The notes under the pieces are model-generated. The model had not been told where the DNA came from, made no database searches, and worked only from the letters and a program-made list of their open reading frames with translations. Position numbers and translations under genes: made by a program. Source: Sphaerisporangium corydalis (GTDB lineage: Bacteria; Actinomycetota; Actinomycetes; Streptosporangiales; Streptosporangiaceae). From it: a DNA stretch of 64,000 bases. The stretch covers positions 51,768 through 115,767 of the forward strand of contig NZ_JANZYP010000021.1 in the NCBI RefSeq assembly GCF_025506355.1. The letters are read 5' to 3'. Below, piece after piece: positions 1 through 9,883 of the stretch (the stretch's first letter is position 1; each line of letters opens with the position of its first letter).

Positions 1-79
1 TGCGCTGCGGGCGGATGAGCAGGAAATAAAAGACCACGACCAGCAAGATCAGTGGCACGAACGATCCAAGGCCCTGCAC
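1..79 (-). CDS. yajC: Preprotein translocase subunit YajC (5' end only)
   Basis: Partial gene running off the left edge. The minus strand from a GTG at 79 reads MQGLGSFVPLILLVVVFYFL followed by LIRPQR, the membrane helix and start of the basic region that typify YajC, the small partner of SecD/SecF in the translocon. A GGAAGGAAG ribosome-binding site lies just upstream. The usual actinobacterial order ruvC-ruvA-ruvB-yajC-secD-secF fits, so secD is expected beyond the window. It is separated from ruvB by about 620 bases and probably has its own promoter. Confidence 0.85.
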   Translation of the reverse strand, partial: MQGLGSFVPLILLVVVFYFLLIRPQR

Positions 80-702
80 GGGGCTTCCTTCCGGTAAGTA
101 CTGACCGGCCTGGCGCCGGATGTCTGGCGACGATCGGCACGGCCACACTCTGATCATGTCAGCGTACACAGCCAGCCAAGCCACGGAGTTTAGGCGAGCT
201 TGTCAAAGCCCGGCAACGAACCCACGCTCCGGCACGCAGGAAAGTTCCCGTTGTCACCGATCTGTGACCAGCCGATACAGCAGGCTTGAAACTTTCGGAC
301 GTCGCGCTCCCCCGGGCCGGGCGCCCGCCGCCGGAGCAGGGCATACGGCCGCCCGAGTGGCCCGGACCAGGGACGACCGGGGGCCGTCGCGCGGAGGGTC
401 CGGCGCGGTTCCCTGTCAAGGGTTCCTGTCAGAACCGCACCGGCGCCACCTGCCGGACGGGTTACCGGCGCCGACCGGGGCGATTTAGAAATTTCAGTGA
501 ATTGTCCGGATTTCCCGCCCGTGCCCGCCGGAACGGGCCGGGCGCCCGCCGCCGGTGCCCTCCCGATCTCACCCCGGCGGGACAATCCCGTTTGCCGCCT
601 CAGGAGACAGGGTCCCGTCCGTGGGCTCAGGCGAAGTCGTCCTTCGTCGCCTCATGCCGGGGTCGTCGTCCGACGCCTCGGGCGCGGTCGTCGTCCGGCG
701 CC
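80..702. other. Gene-free spacer between ruvB and yajC
   Basis: No convincing gene is seen; reading frames here are GC-skew shadows without a ribosome site or family resemblance. It contains an inverted repeat (GCGGTTC at 405-411, GAACCGC at 432-438) enclosing the direct repeat GGTTCC(C)TGTCA, a locally AT-rich patch around 487-520 that could hold a minus-strand promoter for yajC, and three imperfect copies of a GTCGTCGTCC-type repeat at 636-715 that run into the end of ruvB. Confidence 0.6.
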
Positions 703-715
703 TCAGGGGGCGGGG
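636..715. repeat. Three imperfect tandem repeats of about 25-29 bp at the ruvB 3' end
   Basis: Copies begin at about 636, 662 and 687, each starting GTCGTC and containing a CGCCTC core. The last overlaps the ruvB stop codon at 703. Such short GC-rich repeats at gene ends recur in this window. Confidence 0.6.
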
Positions 716-1752
716 TCGTCGAACAGGGCAGGGTGGGTGATCGCGCCGAACGCCTGCGGCGGCGGGGTCAGCCCGAGGTGCAGCCAGGCGGACGCCGTCG
801 CCACCCGCCCCCTCGGGGTGCGGGCCAGCAGGCCCTGGCGGACCAGGAACGGCTCGGCGACGACCTCGACGGTCTCGGGCTCCTCCCCCACGGCCACCGC
901 CAGGGTGGACAACCCGACCGGGCCGCCGCCGAACTTGCGCAGCAGGGCGCCCAGCACGGCGCGGTCGAGCCGGTCGAGCCCCTCGGCGTCGACCTCGTAC
1001 AGGTTGAGCGCGGCGGAGGCGATGTCGCGGGTGATGACGCCGTCGGTGCGGACCTCGGCGAAGTCGCGGACCCGCCTGAGCAGGCGGTTGGCGATGCGGG
1101 GCGTGCCGCGCGACCGCCGGGCGATCTCGTGGCCGCCCTCCTCGGGCAGGTCGAGGGACAGCAGCCGCGACGAGCGGCGCAGCACCTGCTCCAGTTCCTC
1201 GACGTCGTAGAAGTCCATGTGGGCGACGAAGCCGAACCGGTCGCGCAGCGGCGCGGGCAGCAGGCCCGCGCGGGTCGTGGCCCCCACGAGCGTGAACGGC
1301 GCGATCTCCAGCGGGATGGCGGTGGCGCCCGGGCCCTTGCCGACGATGATGTCGACCCGGAAGTCCTCCATGGCCAGGTAGAGCATCTCCTCGGCGGGAC
1401 GGGCCATGCGGTGGATCTCGTCGATGAACAGGACCTCGCCCTCGGAGAGGGTCGACAGGATCGCCGCCAGGTCCCCCGCCCGTTCCAGGGCGGGCCCGGA
1501 GGTCAGCCGGAGCGGCATCGCCAGCTCGGCCGCGATGATCATCGCGAGGGTGGTCTTGCCCAGGCCGGGCGAGCCGCTCATCAGCACGTGGTCCGGCGGC
1601 CGGCCCCGGCGGACCGCGCTTTCGAGCACCAGGGAGAGCTGCTCGCGCACCCGGCCCTGGCCGATGAACTCGCTCAGCCGCTTGGGCCGCAGCGCCGACT
1701 CGATCGCCTGCTCGTCGCCTTCGGCGTCCGGCGACACCAGATCCCTCTCCAC
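703..1752 (-). CDS. ruvB: Holliday junction branch migration DNA helicase RuvB
   Basis: 349-residue AAA+ motor that, as hexameric rings on RuvA-bound four-way junctions, drives branch migration in recombinational repair. Visible motifs are Walker [10 protein letters not shown] (the common form has GPPGLGKTT), Walker B LFIDEIH, sensor GATTRAG and the arginine finger region PLRDRFG, followed by the C-terminal winged helix. Length matches the family. It starts with GTG, 15 bases after the ruvA stop, so ruvC-ruvA-ruvB form one transcription unit. An ATG-less start and lack of a strong ribosome site are consistent with translational coupling. Confidence 0.97.
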   Translation of the reverse strand: MERDLVSPDAEGDEQAIESALRPKRLSEFIGQGRVREQLSLVLESAVRRGRPPDHVLMSGSPGLGKTTLAMIIAAELAMPLRLTSGPALERAGDLAAILSTLSEGEVLFIDEIHRMARPAEEMLYLAMEDFRVDIIVGKGPGATAIPLEIAPFTLVGATTRAGLLPAPLRDRFGFVAHMDFYDVEELEQVLRRSSRLLSLDLPEEGGHEIARRSRGTPRIANRLLRRVRDFAEVRTDGVITRDIASAALNLYEVDAEGLDRLDRAVLGALLRKFGGGPVGLSTLAVAVGEEPETVEVVAEPFLVRQGLLARTPRGRVATASAWLHLGLTPPPQAFGAITHPALFDDPAP

Positions 1753-1767
1753 GGCTGGTCAGCGCCC

Positions 1768-2388
1768 CTATCGCACGCTCAGGGCCCGCAGGGCCGCCTT
1801 CAGCAGGGCCGCCACCGCGGGCGTGCGTCCCGCGGCGAGCTCCGCGTCGGCCTCGGGGGAGACGACCGCGATGGCCTCGTCGGCGTCCTTGGCGGAGTAT
1901 CCGAGGCCGACCAGGCCGGAATGGACCTGTTCGCGCCAGGCCGGCTTCTTGGCCTGCCCGTTGAGCGCGGCGGCCAGGGCCGCGTCGGGCGTGCCGAGCT
2001 TGTCCTTCAGCTCCAGGATGATGCGCTGGGCGCCCTTCTGCCCGATGCCGGGGACCAGGGTGAGGGCCTTGACGTCGGCGCTCGCGACCGCGACCCGCAG
2101 GGCGTTCGGCGTGTGGACCGCGATCATGGCCAGCGCGAGCCTCGGGCCGACGCCCGAGGCGGTCTGTACCAGCTCGAACACCACGCGCTCGTCGTCGGTG
2201 CCGAAGCCGAACAGCGTGAGCGAGTCCTCGCGTACCACAAGGGAGGTGGCCAGCCGGGCGTCCTCGCCGACGCGGAGCGTCGCGAGGGTGCCGGGGGTGC
2301 AGTGGACCAGGACGCCGACGCCGCCGACCTCCACCACCGCGGAGTCGGGGGCGATCGCGGCGACGCGCCCGGCGACCGAGGCGATCAC
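1768..2388 (-). CDS. ruvA: Holliday junction branch migration protein RuvA
   Basis: 206 residues. It binds the Holliday junction as a tetramer and loads RuvB. The start is the GTG at 2388, giving MIASVAGRV, the typical N terminus; this GTG overlaps the ruvC stop by four bases (GTGA), showing tight coupling. An N-terminal OB fold is followed by two helix-hairpin-helix segments ([12 protein letters not shown] and [13 protein letters not shown]) and a C-terminal domain III (about 150-206) that contacts RuvB. Longer upstream readings in this frame are shadows of ruvC. Confidence 0.96.
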   Translation of the reverse strand: MIASVAGRVAAIAPDSAVVEVGGVGVLVHCTPGTLATLRVGEDARLATSLVVREDSLTLFGFGTDDERVVFELVQTASGVGPRLALAMIAVHTPNALRVAVASADVKALTLVPGIGQKGAQRIILELKDKLGTPDAALAAALNGQAKKPAWREQVHSGLVGLGYSAKDADEAIAVVSPEADAELAAGRTPAVAALLKAALRALSVR

Positions 2389-3026
2389 AGGCCCGTCCCC
2401 CGCACGGTCGCGGCGCGGCCGGTGCCCGGCGGCACGGCGGCGCGGGAGGCGCCCGGCGCACCGCGCGTGCCCGGGACGGCGGGCGGGCGGGCGGCCTTGG
2501 CCTTGGCGACGGCCTCGGCGAGGCGGTTCTGCGTGCCGCCGCGCCAGATGTGGCAGATGGCGAGGGCGAGGGCGTCGGCGGCGTCGGCGGGCTTGGGCAT
2601 GGCGTCGAGCCGGAGCAGGCGGGTCACCATGGCGCCGACCTGGGCCTTGTCGGCGTTGCCGTAACCGGTGATCGCGGCCTTGACCTCGGAGGGGGTGTGC
2701 AGGGCGACGGGCAGCCCTCTGCGCGCGGCGCAGACGATCGCGACGGCGGAGGCCTGGGCGGTGCCCATGACGGTGCGCAGGTTGCTCTGGCTGAAGACCC
2801 GCTCGACCGCGACGGCGTCGGGCCGGATCTCGTCGAGCCAGGCCTCGATCTCGGCCTCGATCGCGACCAGGCGCGGGCCGATGTCCTCGCCGGCGGGGCT
2901 GCGCGCGACGCCCACCTTGACCAGCGAGAGCGCGCCCCCCGCCCGTCCCTCGACGGCACCGAGACCACAGCGGGTCAGCCCGGGGTCGACCCCCATCACC
3001 CGCAGCAGCGGTAGCCGCACCGGCAC
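2385..3026 (-). CDS. ruvC: Crossover junction endodeoxyribonuclease RuvC
   Basis: 213 residues. Resolves Holliday junctions by paired nicks. The RNase H-like core shows the acidic catalytic residues in [16 protein letters not shown] and [13 protein letters not shown]. The C terminus (after about 165) is an Ala/Pro/Arg-rich tail longer than in E. coli and probably disordered. The start is uncertain: GTG at 3026 is taken, but a downstream GTG or ATG directly before GVDPG would also give a normal protein. First gene of ruvCAB. Confidence 0.95.
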   Translation of the reverse strand: MPVRLPLLRVMGVDPGLTRCGLGAVEGRAGGALSLVKVGVARSPAGEDIGPRLVAIEAEIEAWLDEIRPDAVAVERVFSQSNLRTVMGTAQASAVAIVCAARRGLPVALHTPSEVKAAITGYGNADKAQVGAMVTRLLRLDAMPKPADAADALALAICHIWRGGTQNRLAEAVAKAKAARPPAVPGTRGAPGASRAAVPPGTGRAATVRGTGL

Positions 3027-3161
3027 GCCTCCCCAGAACGCCGAACACCTGTTCGGCCCCGAACTCTACCCCGGCCGCCCCGGCGGCGCACCACCAACAC
3101 GCCACCCGCACCGCCCGGCGCCGTACGCCGTATGGAGATCGCGGCCGGCGCCCCGGGAGGG

Positions 3162-4328
3162 TCAGAAGTAGTCGAGCATGTAGGGCTTGGCGGCGAAGGC
3201 GGCGCCGAGCAGGTCGTCTGTCTCGGGGGCACCGGCCGTGAGCAGGCCCGCGCGCCGCAGGGCGGCCGGCCGGACGCCGGCGAACAGGGCCGACAGGCCG
3301 CCGATGGTGAGGCGGGAGGCCTCCTCCCCGGCGGGGACCTCGGCGGGGGCGGCCTCGCCCCGGCCTTCGGAGACGGAAAGGCGCCAGGCGCCGGAGTTGG
3401 CGGGACGCTGCGGGTCGTCCACCTCGAGGAGGGTGTCCACCGCGACCCCGGCCGGGTAGCCGCGCCCGCCGATCGCGGAGGGAAGGTCGACCACGCGCAG
3501 CATCCAGCTCGACTTGCGCAGCGCGTCGGTGGACCGCTCGCGCAGCAGCCACAGCACCGGGTCGTCGGGTTCGATGGTGGCGGTCACCGTGGTGGCGATG
3601 GAGGAGGAGGTGCCGACGAGCGACCACAGCGCCCTGGCGGTCGCCTCGGAGCCGGCCACCAGGTTGTCCACGTCGATGTCGTCGCCGTCCCAGCGGTACA
3701 TGACGTAGCCGTCGTCGGCGAGGTAGGCGAAGTCGTCCTCGTCGTCGAGCCACAGACGGGTCGTCGGCTCGTCCCACCCCATCGGCCCGGAGGCGCGCGA
3801 GGCGGTGTGGACACGCGCGAGGACGGCGCGCAGCTCGGCGGCGTCGCCGGGCCCCATGCGCCGCAGCTTGACCCCGCCGTCGCGGTCGGCGAGCGTGCGC
3901 AGGCCCTCGGCGGGCAGCGTGACGCGGTTGCGGGCTCCGGCGTGCTCCCAGCCGAGGCTCCGGTACAGCGGGGTGGTCGCGGGGTACAGCGCCGACAGGG
4001 CGTGGCCGAGGCCGGCGCAGCGCTCCAGCACCTCGCGCATGATCAGGCGCCCGAGGCCGCGTCCCCGGTCCTCGGGGGCGACGGTGACGCTGGCGACGCC
4101 GCCCATGGACACCGGGCGGCCGTGCCACCACTGCTCGAAGTCGTGGATCCTGGCCGTCGCGACCAGGCGCCCGCCGTCGACGACGCCCAGGTAGCGCCCC
4201 TCGGCCATCGCGTGCGTGACCATCGCCCGCCAGGGCTCCACGCTGTCGGCGGGGATGAGGCCGAAGGCACGCTTGCGGCTGTCGAGTACGGCGTCGAGGT
4301 CGCCTGTGGTCAGCTCACGGATCTCCAC
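3162..4328 (-). CDS. Eis-like GNAT N-acetyltransferase with sterol-carrier-type C-terminal domain
   Basis: 388 residues with the three-part layout of the Eis family: an N-terminal GNAT domain with the acetyl-CoA loop APEDRGRGLG (about 87-96), a second GNAT-like domain, and a C-terminal SCP2-like domain from about 285. The last residues are MLDYF; in characterised Eis enzymes the C-terminal carboxylate acts as the catalytic base, and that end is preserved here. Eis proteins acetylate amines such as aminoglycosides and protein lysines; the substrate of this homologue is unknown. Starts with GTG without a clear ribosome site. Same strand as ruvC, separated by 135 bases. Confidence 0.85.
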   Translation of the reverse strand: MEIRELTTGDLDAVLDSRKRAFGLIPADSVEPWRAMVTHAMAEGRYLGVVDGGRLVATARIHDFEQWWHGRPVSMGGVASVTVAPEDRGRGLGRLIMREVLERCAGLGHALSALYPATTPLYRSLGWEHAGARNRVTLPAEGLRTLADRDGGVKLRRMGPGDAAELRAVLARVHTASRASGPMGWDEPTTRLWLDDEDDFAYLADDGYVMYRWDGDDIDVDNLVAGSEATARALWSLVGTSSSIATTVTATIEPDDPVLWLLRERSTDALRKSSWMLRVVDLPSAIGGRGYPAGVAVDTLLEVDDPQRPANSGAWRLSVSEGRGEAAPAEVPAGEEASRLTIGGLSALFAGVRPAALRRAGLLTAGAPETDDLLGAAFAAKPYMLDYF

Positions 4329-4424
4329 AACCGCCCAACCTATGGCGGCGCCCCGTACCAGGTCGAATCGTTTTCGCCGCGCGCCCGGCCCTTCACCGGG
4401 GCCGGGCGGCGGGAGGCGGGACGG

Positions 4425-5174
4425 CTAGTCGAGCTTGGCCAGGACGTCGTCGGAGACGTCGAAGTTGGCGTAGACGTTCTGGACGTCGTCGCTGTCCTCC
4501 AGGGCGTCGATCAGGCGGAACACCTTGCGCGCCGAGTCCTCGTCGAGGGGGACGCTCAGCGTGGGCAGGAAGCCGCTCTCCGCCGAGTCGTAGTCGATGC
4601 CGGCGTCCTGCAGGGCCTTGCGCACCGGGACCAGGTCGCCGGCCTCGGAGACGACCTCGAAGGACTCGCCCAGGTCGTTGACCTCCTCGGCGCCGGCGTC
4701 CAGGACGGCGGTCAGCACGTCGTCCTCGCCCAGGGCACCCTTGGGGACGATCACGACGCCCTTGCGGTTGAACATGTACGACACCGAGCCGGGGTCGGCC
4801 ATCGAGCCGCCGTTGCGCGTCATGGCCACGCGCACCTCCGAGGCCGCGCGGTTGCGGTTGTCGGTGAGGCACTCGACCAGGACCGCGACGCCGCCCGGCG
4901 CGTAGCCCTCGTACATGATGGTCTGCCAGTCGGCGCCGCCGGCCTCCAGGCCGCCGCCGCGCTTGCGGGCCCGTTCGATGTTGTCGACGGGCACCGAGCT
5001 CTTGCGCGCCTTCTGGATGGCGTCGTAGAGGGTGGGGTTGCCGTCGGGGTCAGGACCGCCGGTCCGGGCCGCCACCTCGATGTTCTTGATGAGCTTGGCG
5101 AAAAGCTTGCCGCGCTTGGCGTCGACCACGGCCTTCTTGTGCTTCGTCGTCGCCCATTTGGAGTGGCCGGACAT
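4425..5174 (-). CDS. yebC: YebC/PmpR-family transcriptional/translation regulatory protein
   Basis: 249 residues, full length. Begins [16 protein letters not shown] and has the three-domain YebC fold with conserved [15 protein letters not shown] and [10 protein letters not shown] segments and the C-terminal [17 protein letters not shown]. Long viewed as a DNA-binding regulator near ruvC; recent work on the family assigns a ribosome-associated role in relieving stalls at proline stretches. It begins only 3 bases after the pdxT stop, so pdxT and yebC are probably cotranscribed. Confidence 0.95.
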   Translation of the reverse strand: MSGHSKWATTKHKKAVVDAKRGKLFAKLIKNIEVAARTGGPDPDGNPTLYDAIQKARKSSVPVDNIERARKRGGGLEAGGADWQTIMYEGYAPGGVAVLVECLTDNRNRAASEVRVAMTRNGGSMADPGSVSYMFNRKGVVIVPKGALGEDDVLTAVLDAGAEEVNDLGESFEVVSEAGDLVPVRKALQDAGIDYDSAESGFLPTLSVPLDEDSARKVFRLIDALEDSDDVQNVYANFDVSDDVLAKLD

Positions 5175-5177
5175 CGG

Positions 5178-5768
5178 CTAGAGCTCCCTCACCATCTCGA
5201 CAAAATACGAATGAACCCGCGTGTCCCCGGTCAGCTCGGGGTGGAAGGACGTCGCGAGCAGAGGTCCCTGCCGGACCGCGACGATCCTATCTCCCGGCTC
5301 GGCCAGTCCCAGCACCTCGACATCCGCGCCGACGGACTCGACCCAGGGGGCCCGGATGAAGACGGCGCGCATGGGACCGCGTCCCGCGAAGTCCAAGGAT
5401 GCCTCAAAAGAGTCGACCTGGCGGCCGAAGGCGTTGCGGCGCACCACCATGTCGATGCCGCCGAGCGTCTGCTGCCCCTCGACGCCGCCCTCGATGCGGT
5501 CGGCCAGCATGATCATCCCGGCGCAGGACCCGTAGGCCGGCATGCCGGACTTCACGCGCATGCGCAGCGGTTCGAGCAGCTCGAAGGCCTCGGCGAGCTT
5601 CCAGATGGTGGTCGACTCGCCTCCCGGGACGACCAGCGCGTCCACGGCCTCCAGCTCCGCCGGGCGGCGGACCGTGACCGCGCGAGCGCCGGTGGCCTGG
5701 AGGGAGCGGACGTGTTCTCGCACGTCGCCCTGCAGGGCGAGCACGCCGATCGTCGGTGCGGACGTCAC
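5178..5768 (-). CDS. pdxT: Pyridoxal 5'-phosphate synthase glutaminase subunit PdxT
   Basis: 196 residues from the GTG at 5768 ([19 protein letters not shown]), chosen because GAGAGGAA lies 8 bases upstream and family members start here; a longer reading to 5870 adds unrelated residues. It releases ammonia from glutamine for PdxS. The class I glutamine amidotransferase signature is complete: PGGEST, the nucleophile in YGSCAG, and the catalytic His-Glu in SFHPELTGD. In many genomes pdxT directly follows pdxS; here a PhoD phosphatase gene intervenes. Confidence 0.95.
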   Translation of the reverse strand: MTSAPTIGVLALQGDVREHVRSLQATGARAVTVRRPAELEAVDALVVPGGESTTIWKLAEAFELLEPLRMRVKSGMPAYGSCAGMIMLADRIEGGVEGQQTLGGIDMVVRRNAFGRQVDSFEASLDFAGRGPMRAVFIRAPWVESVGADVEVLGLAEPGDRIVAVRQGPLLATSFHPELTGDTRVHSYFVEMVREL

Positions 5769-5919
5769 CCGGTGTTCCTCTCGATCACTGCTCGGATGCC
5801 ACGGCGCCACGGCGCGGCGCGGCGCCTCCAGGCCCCCGTGGGCACATACGTGCCAAAAGCCTATGGCCATGGGAACAACGCCCCAAACGACCCTCGGCTT
5901 CCCGTGCGGACGGCGCCGG

Positions 5920-7416
5920 TCAGGTCTTGCGGAGCAGGCCGGGGAGGCGGTCGGCGACGACGAAGGTGGCCGCGGTCAGCACGGGGGCGCCCGGCGTGCT
6001 GACGTAGTGCAGGATCTTGAAGCTGGCGGTGAGCGAGGTGGGCTCCACCTTGATCATGAGGTAGCCGCGGCGCCTCAGGTGGAAGCGCAGGTGGGGGTTC
6101 TTGGCGATGAGGGAGTCCCTGGCCCGGTCGGCGTCGTGCCCGTTGCCGCCGCTGGAGACCGAGGTGACGGCGAACTCGGTGCCCACCAGGCGCGCGGAGG
6201 CGTCGTCGTAGTCCAGGGCGAGGTCGCCGGCCCAGTGGGAGTGCACGTCGCCGGTGAGCACGATGGTGTTGCGCACCCCCGCCTCGACCCAGCCGCGGGT
6301 GACCCTGGTCCGCGAGCCGGAGTAGCCGTCCCAGGCGTCCTGCCTGACGACGTTCTCGCCGGGGTGCTTGTCGCGGCGGCCGAAGAAGACCTGCTGGCCG
6401 ATGATGTCCCACATCGCCTTGGACTCGCGGAACCCGGCCAGCAGCCACCGCTCCTGCTCGGCGCCGGTGATCGACCGGGCCGGGTCCAGGGACTCGGGGC
6501 ACGCGGAGAAGCCGGCGCCGCAGGTCGCCTGGTCGCGGTACTGCCGGGTGTCCAGCAGGTGCAGGGTCGCGAGGCTCCCCCACCGCAGGCGCCGGAAGAG
6601 CCGGATGGCCGGGCCGTTGGGCACGGCGGTACGGCGCAGCGGCATGTGCTCGTAGTAGGCGCGGAACGCGGCCTCGCGCCGGGGGGCGGGCAGCAGGCCC
6701 ATCCAGTTGTTGCGCACCTCATGGTCGTCCATGATCGGCACCCAGGGCGCGATCGCGTGGGCCGCCCGCAGGTCCGGGTCGGTCTTGTAGAGCGCGTGCC
6801 TGCGCCGGTAGCCGGTGAGCGTCGTGGCCTCGGGTCCTTCGTGCTCGCGCACGTTGCCGCCGGGGCACTGCCGCTCGCCCTTGCCGTACTCGTAGATGTA
6901 GTCGCCCAGGTGCAGGATCAGGTCGGGGCGTTCCTCGGCCATCCGGGTGTAGGCGGTGAAGTAGCCGTGCTGGTAGTTGGCGCACGAGGTCACGGCGAGG
7001 GTGAGCGCCCTGGCCAGGGTGCCGGGCGCGGGGGCGGTCAGCGCCCGCCCGATCGGCGAGACGTACGGGCCGGCCTTGAAGCGGTACCAGTACTCGCGGC
7101 CGGGGTCGAGGCCGGCGACCTCGGCGTGCACGCTGTGCGCCCAGTCGCGCACGGCCTCCTCGGTGCCCCGGCGCACGATCTTCGCGCAGGCGGCGTCGGT
7201 GGCGATCTCCCAGTAGACGGGCACGGGCGCGGGCGGCATGCCCCCGAAACCGTCCTCGGCGAGGGGCACGGGGGCCAGGCGGGTCCACATGACGAAGCCG
7301 TCGGGGGCGGGGTCCCCGCAGGCGACGCCCAGGGTGAAGGGGTCGCCGAAGGGGACACGCAGGGGTGGCACCCCCGATGCCAGCCCCATCACGAGGAACG
7401 ATCGCCTGTCGAGCAC
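5920..7416 (-). CDS. phoD: Secreted alkaline phosphatase D (PhoD) family protein
   Basis: About 498 residues. A calcium/iron-type phosphodiesterase/phosphatase acting outside the membrane. The N terminus [10 protein letters not shown] is a twin-arginine export signal. It is followed by the PhoD N-terminal domain ([18 protein letters not shown]) and the metallophosphatase core with [33 protein letters not shown] and [10 protein letters not shown]. The start is uncertain: GTG at 7416 gives the usual short N-region; a TTG at 7443 adds 9 residues, and neither has a good ribosome site. It sits between pdxS and pdxT on the same strand. Confidence 0.88.
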   Translation of the reverse strand: MLDRRSFLVMGLASGVPPLRVPFGDPFTLGVACGDPAPDGFVMWTRLAPVPLAEDGFGGMPPAPVPVYWEIATDAACAKIVRRGTEEAVRDWAHSVHAEVAGLDPGREYWYRFKAGPYVSPIGRALTAPAPGTLARALTLAVTSCANYQHGYFTAYTRMAEERPDLILHLGDYIYEYGKGERQCPGGNVREHEGPEATTLTGYRRRHALYKTDPDLRAAHAIAPWVPIMDDHEVRNNWMGLLPAPRREAAFRAYYEHMPLRRTAVPNGPAIRLFRRLRWGSLATLHLLDTRQYRDQATCGAGFSACPESLDPARSITGAEQERWLLAGFRESKAMWDIIGQQVFFGRRDKHPGENVVRQDAWDGYSGSRTRVTRGWVEAGVRNTIVLTGDVHSHWAGDLALDYDDASARLVGTEFAVTSVSSGGNGHDADRARDSLIAKNPHLRFHLRRRGYLMIKVEPTSLTASFKILHYVSTPGAPVLTAATFVVADRLPGLLRKT

Positions 7417-7583
7417 AAGACGATCATCAACTATCCACAGCAAACACCGGGTATAAGGACACCCAGGTCAGAGGGGATATTTCCGGACGATCAGCACCAG
7501 GTCCTCCCGATACGCACGGATCGCGGCACCGGGCGGGCGTCCGGACGGCGCCGGGAACGGCACCCGTACGGCACCGCGCCGGG

Positions 7584-8495
7584 CTACCAGCCCCGGTTGG
7601 CCAGGCGCTCGGAGTCGGGCAGGGTGGCGACGTTGATGCCGACCATGGCCTCGCCCAGGCCGCGCGACACCTTGGCGATCACGTCGGGGTCGTCGTAGAA
7701 GGTGGTGGCCTTCACGATCGCGGCCGCGCGCTTGGCCGGGTCGCCGGACTTGAAGATGCCGGAGCCGACGAACACGCCCTCGGCGCCGAGCTGCATCATC
7801 ATCGCGGCGTCGGCCGGGGTGGCGATGCCGCCGGCGGTGAACAGCACGACGGGCAGCTTCCCGGTCTTGGCGATCTCGGCGACCAGCTCGTAGGGGGCCT
7901 GCAGCTCCTTGGCGGCGGCGTACAGCTCGGCCTCGTCGAGGGAGGCCAGGCGCTTGATGTCGCCGCGGATCCGCCGCATGTGGCGGGTGGCCTCCACGAC
8001 GTTGCCGGTGCCGGCCTCGCCCTTGGAGCGGATCATCGCGGCGCCTTCGGTGATGCGGCGCAGGGCCTCGCCGAGGTTGGTCGCCCCGCAGACGAAGGGC
8101 ACCGTGAAGGCCCATTTGTCGATGTGGTTGGCCTCGTCGGCGGGGGTGAGCACCTCGGACTCGTCGACGTAGTCGACGCCGATGGCCTGGAGCACCTGCG
8201 CCTCGACGAGGTGGCCGATGCGGGCCTTGGCCATCACCGGGATCGACACGCCGGCGATGATCCCGTCGATCATGTCGGGGTCGCTCATGCGCGACACGCC
8301 GCCCTCGGCGCGGATGTCGGCGGGCACCCGCTCCAGGGCCATGACGGCGACCGCGCCGGCGTCCTCAGCGATCTTGGCCTGCTCGGGGGTGACGACGTCC
8401 ATGATGACGCCGCCCTTGAGCATCTCGGCCATGCCGCGCTTCACTCGGGCGGTGCCGGTGACGGCGGTGTCGGTGATTTCGGGGGTGCTGGACAC
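7584..8495 (-). CDS. pdxS: Pyridoxal 5'-phosphate synthase lyase subunit PdxS
   Basis: 303 residues, full length. It builds PLP from ribose 5-phosphate, glyceraldehyde 3-phosphate and PdxT-supplied ammonia as a dodecameric TIM barrel. Hallmarks are [29 protein letters not shown] with the catalytic lysine region, and the phosphate-binding [22 protein letters not shown] start with GAGGAAA four to five bases upstream. The 160-base upstream region holds three ACATGT palindromes and is the likely promoter for the pdx genes. Confidence 0.97.
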   Translation of the reverse strand: MSSTPEITDTAVTGTARVKRGMAEMLKGGVIMDVVTPEQAKIAEDAGAVAVMALERVPADIRAEGGVSRMSDPDMIDGIIAGVSIPVMAKARIGHLVEAQVLQAIGVDYVDESEVLTPADEANHIDKWAFTVPFVCGATNLGEALRRITEGAAMIRSKGEAGTGNVVEATRHMRRIRGDIKRLASLDEAELYAAAKELQAPYELVAEIAKTGKLPVVLFTAGGIATPADAAMMMQLGAEGVFVGSGIFKSGDPAKRAAAIVKATTFYDDPDVIAKVSRGLGEAMVGINVATLPDSERLANRGW

Positions 8496-8574
8496 GGTCT
8501 TTCCTCACGGCGCGACGATGGGTTCGCGTCCCATGTTAGGCGCTGATCAGCATGCCCCGACGGTCCGGATCGTC

Positions 8575-8625
8575 ACATGTTCCCGGGATCTTTGGACATG
8601 TTGTACCACCGGAACTCCGGACATG
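8575..8625. promoter_or_regulatory. Three ACATGT palindromes in the presumed pdxS promoter
   Basis: ACATGT occurs at 8575-8580, 8596-8601 and 8620-8625, all within the 160-base region upstream of pdxS and spaced 21 and 24 bases apart, close to two helical turns. The context is roughly GGACATGT(T/C)C. This spacing suggests a regulator binding one DNA face. The regulator is unknown; no pdxR-like gene is visible nearby. Confidence 0.45.
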
Positions 8626-8655
8626 TCCCGCCATCGGCCTCGGAGCCGGGCCCGC

Positions 8656-9669
8656 TCAGGGCTGGACGGGCTTGGGAGCGGCGAGCACGATCCACACCTG
8701 GCCCCTGCTGAAGGTCATCGGCTCGCCGCCGGCGGTGGTGAACTTCGTCCCCGCCTTCTCCGACGGGCGCGACCACTTGGCCTGGTAGGCCCGCCCGTCG
8801 CGCAGGACGACGGCCTTGCCCGTGCCGGTGGTCTGGATCAGCGGGGTGTAGCTGCCGGTGAAGTCGTGGAACTCCGAGCGGGTGGTCTTGGCGTACTGGA
8901 CCACGATGGTGGGGGCGCCGAGCTGGCCGCCCTCGGCCGCCATGTCCTTGGCGCCGTCCTGGGCGATGAGCCAGCGCTTCTGGTCGGCGGACCAGGTGAA
9001 GCTGAAACGGGCCGCCGGATATTTTACGTTAAAAGTCTTTTTAACCGTCCCACCTGCGGGAGCGTCCCCGAAGGTGAAACCGATGTCCTTGGCCTTGCTC
9101 GCCCTGGACGCCCCGCCCAGCAGTTTGCGGGTGTCGGCGAACAGGTTGTAGGGGGCGACCCGGCCCGGCTGGCGGAAATAGGCGCTCGGCCGCGCGCTGT
9201 CGGACACGTCGTACAGCGGCGCCTCCCTGACCAGCGGGACCATCTTGGACTGCACGCCCGAGTACGCCAGGGCGGGCCGGCCGAACATCGGCAGCAGGTG
9301 CAGGTCGGAGATGCGGGCGCTGCGCACCGGGCCCACCTTCTCGGGGATCTTGGAGGAGAAGACCGCCATCAGGCGGGTCAGCCCGCCCTCGACCTGCTCG
9401 ACGAACACCAGGTCGGCGCTGCGCAGCCCGAGCTGCGGCTTGCCCGACGAGGTGTTCTCGATCTTCACGGCGAGCACCGGCTTGCGGCTCGCCACCGGCT
9501 GCCCGGTGAAGGGATGCTCGGGCGGCGCCGAGGGGGTCGCGGCGGCCGTGACGACCGGGTCCACCCCCTGGGCCGCCGGCGCGGCCCCGCCGGAGGACGA
9601 GCACGCCACGGCGGGCGCCAGAACGGCGGCTCCGGCAACGGCGATGCCAATGACCCGTTTTACCCGCAC
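8656..9669 (-). CDS. DUF3048 domain-containing lipoprotein
   Basis: 337 residues with a signal peptide and lipobox ending APAVAC (Cys about 23), so probably anchored on the outer face of the membrane. The remainder is a DUF3048 domain (NTSSGKPQLGLRSADLVFVEQVEGG, RPSEKAGTKF), a family of unknown function resembling Bacillus YerB. GTG start with GGGAGGAG seven bases upstream. An unusual AT-rich stretch at about 9017-9048 encodes part of KKTFNVKYP with codons such as AAA, TTT and TAT that are otherwise rare here. Confidence 0.85.
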   Translation of the reverse strand: MRVKRVIGIAVAGAAVLAPAVACSSSGGAAPAAQGVDPVVTAAATPSAPPEHPFTGQPVASRKPVLAVKIENTSSGKPQLGLRSADLVFVEQVEGGLTRLMAVFSSKIPEKVGPVRSARISDLHLLPMFGRPALAYSGVQSKMVPLVREAPLYDVSDSARPSAYFRQPGRVAPYNLFADTRKLLGGASRASKAKDIGFTFGDAPAGGTVKKTFNVKYPAARFSFTWSADQKRWLIAQDGAKDMAAEGGQLGAPTIVVQYAKTTRSEFHDFTGSYTPLIQTTGTGKAVVLRDGRAYQAKWSRPSEKAGTKFTTAGGEPMTFSRGQVWIVLAAPKPVQP

Positions 9670-9883
9670 AGCTCGGCTCCTCCCGATTTATCCTGAAATC
9701 GTGATGAGCTTACCGATGGTTGGCCAGCGCTTTCTGCTGGTCCGGCCTAAGTTCCATGGATTCACAGCAACCCGGGAATAAACGCAGGTCAAGATCCCGC
9801 ACCCGCGCGAGCATCCTCGTCCGGGCGCCCGGCCCACCGCCGGAGACCTCCCCGGAACCGCAGGAATCGGGCCGAACCACCCC

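Noticed and set aside
286..2664. Very long plus-strand frame (792 codons) opposite ruvB/ruvA/ruvC
   Set aside because: It is antisense to three well-recognised genes and reads as GC-skewed Arg/Gly/Pro/Asp-rich sequence without family resemblance.
3132..6002. 956-codon plus-strand frame opposite the Eis-like, yebC and pdxT genes
   Set aside because: Shadow frame of high-GC coding DNA; the opposite strand holds conserved proteins with ribosome sites.
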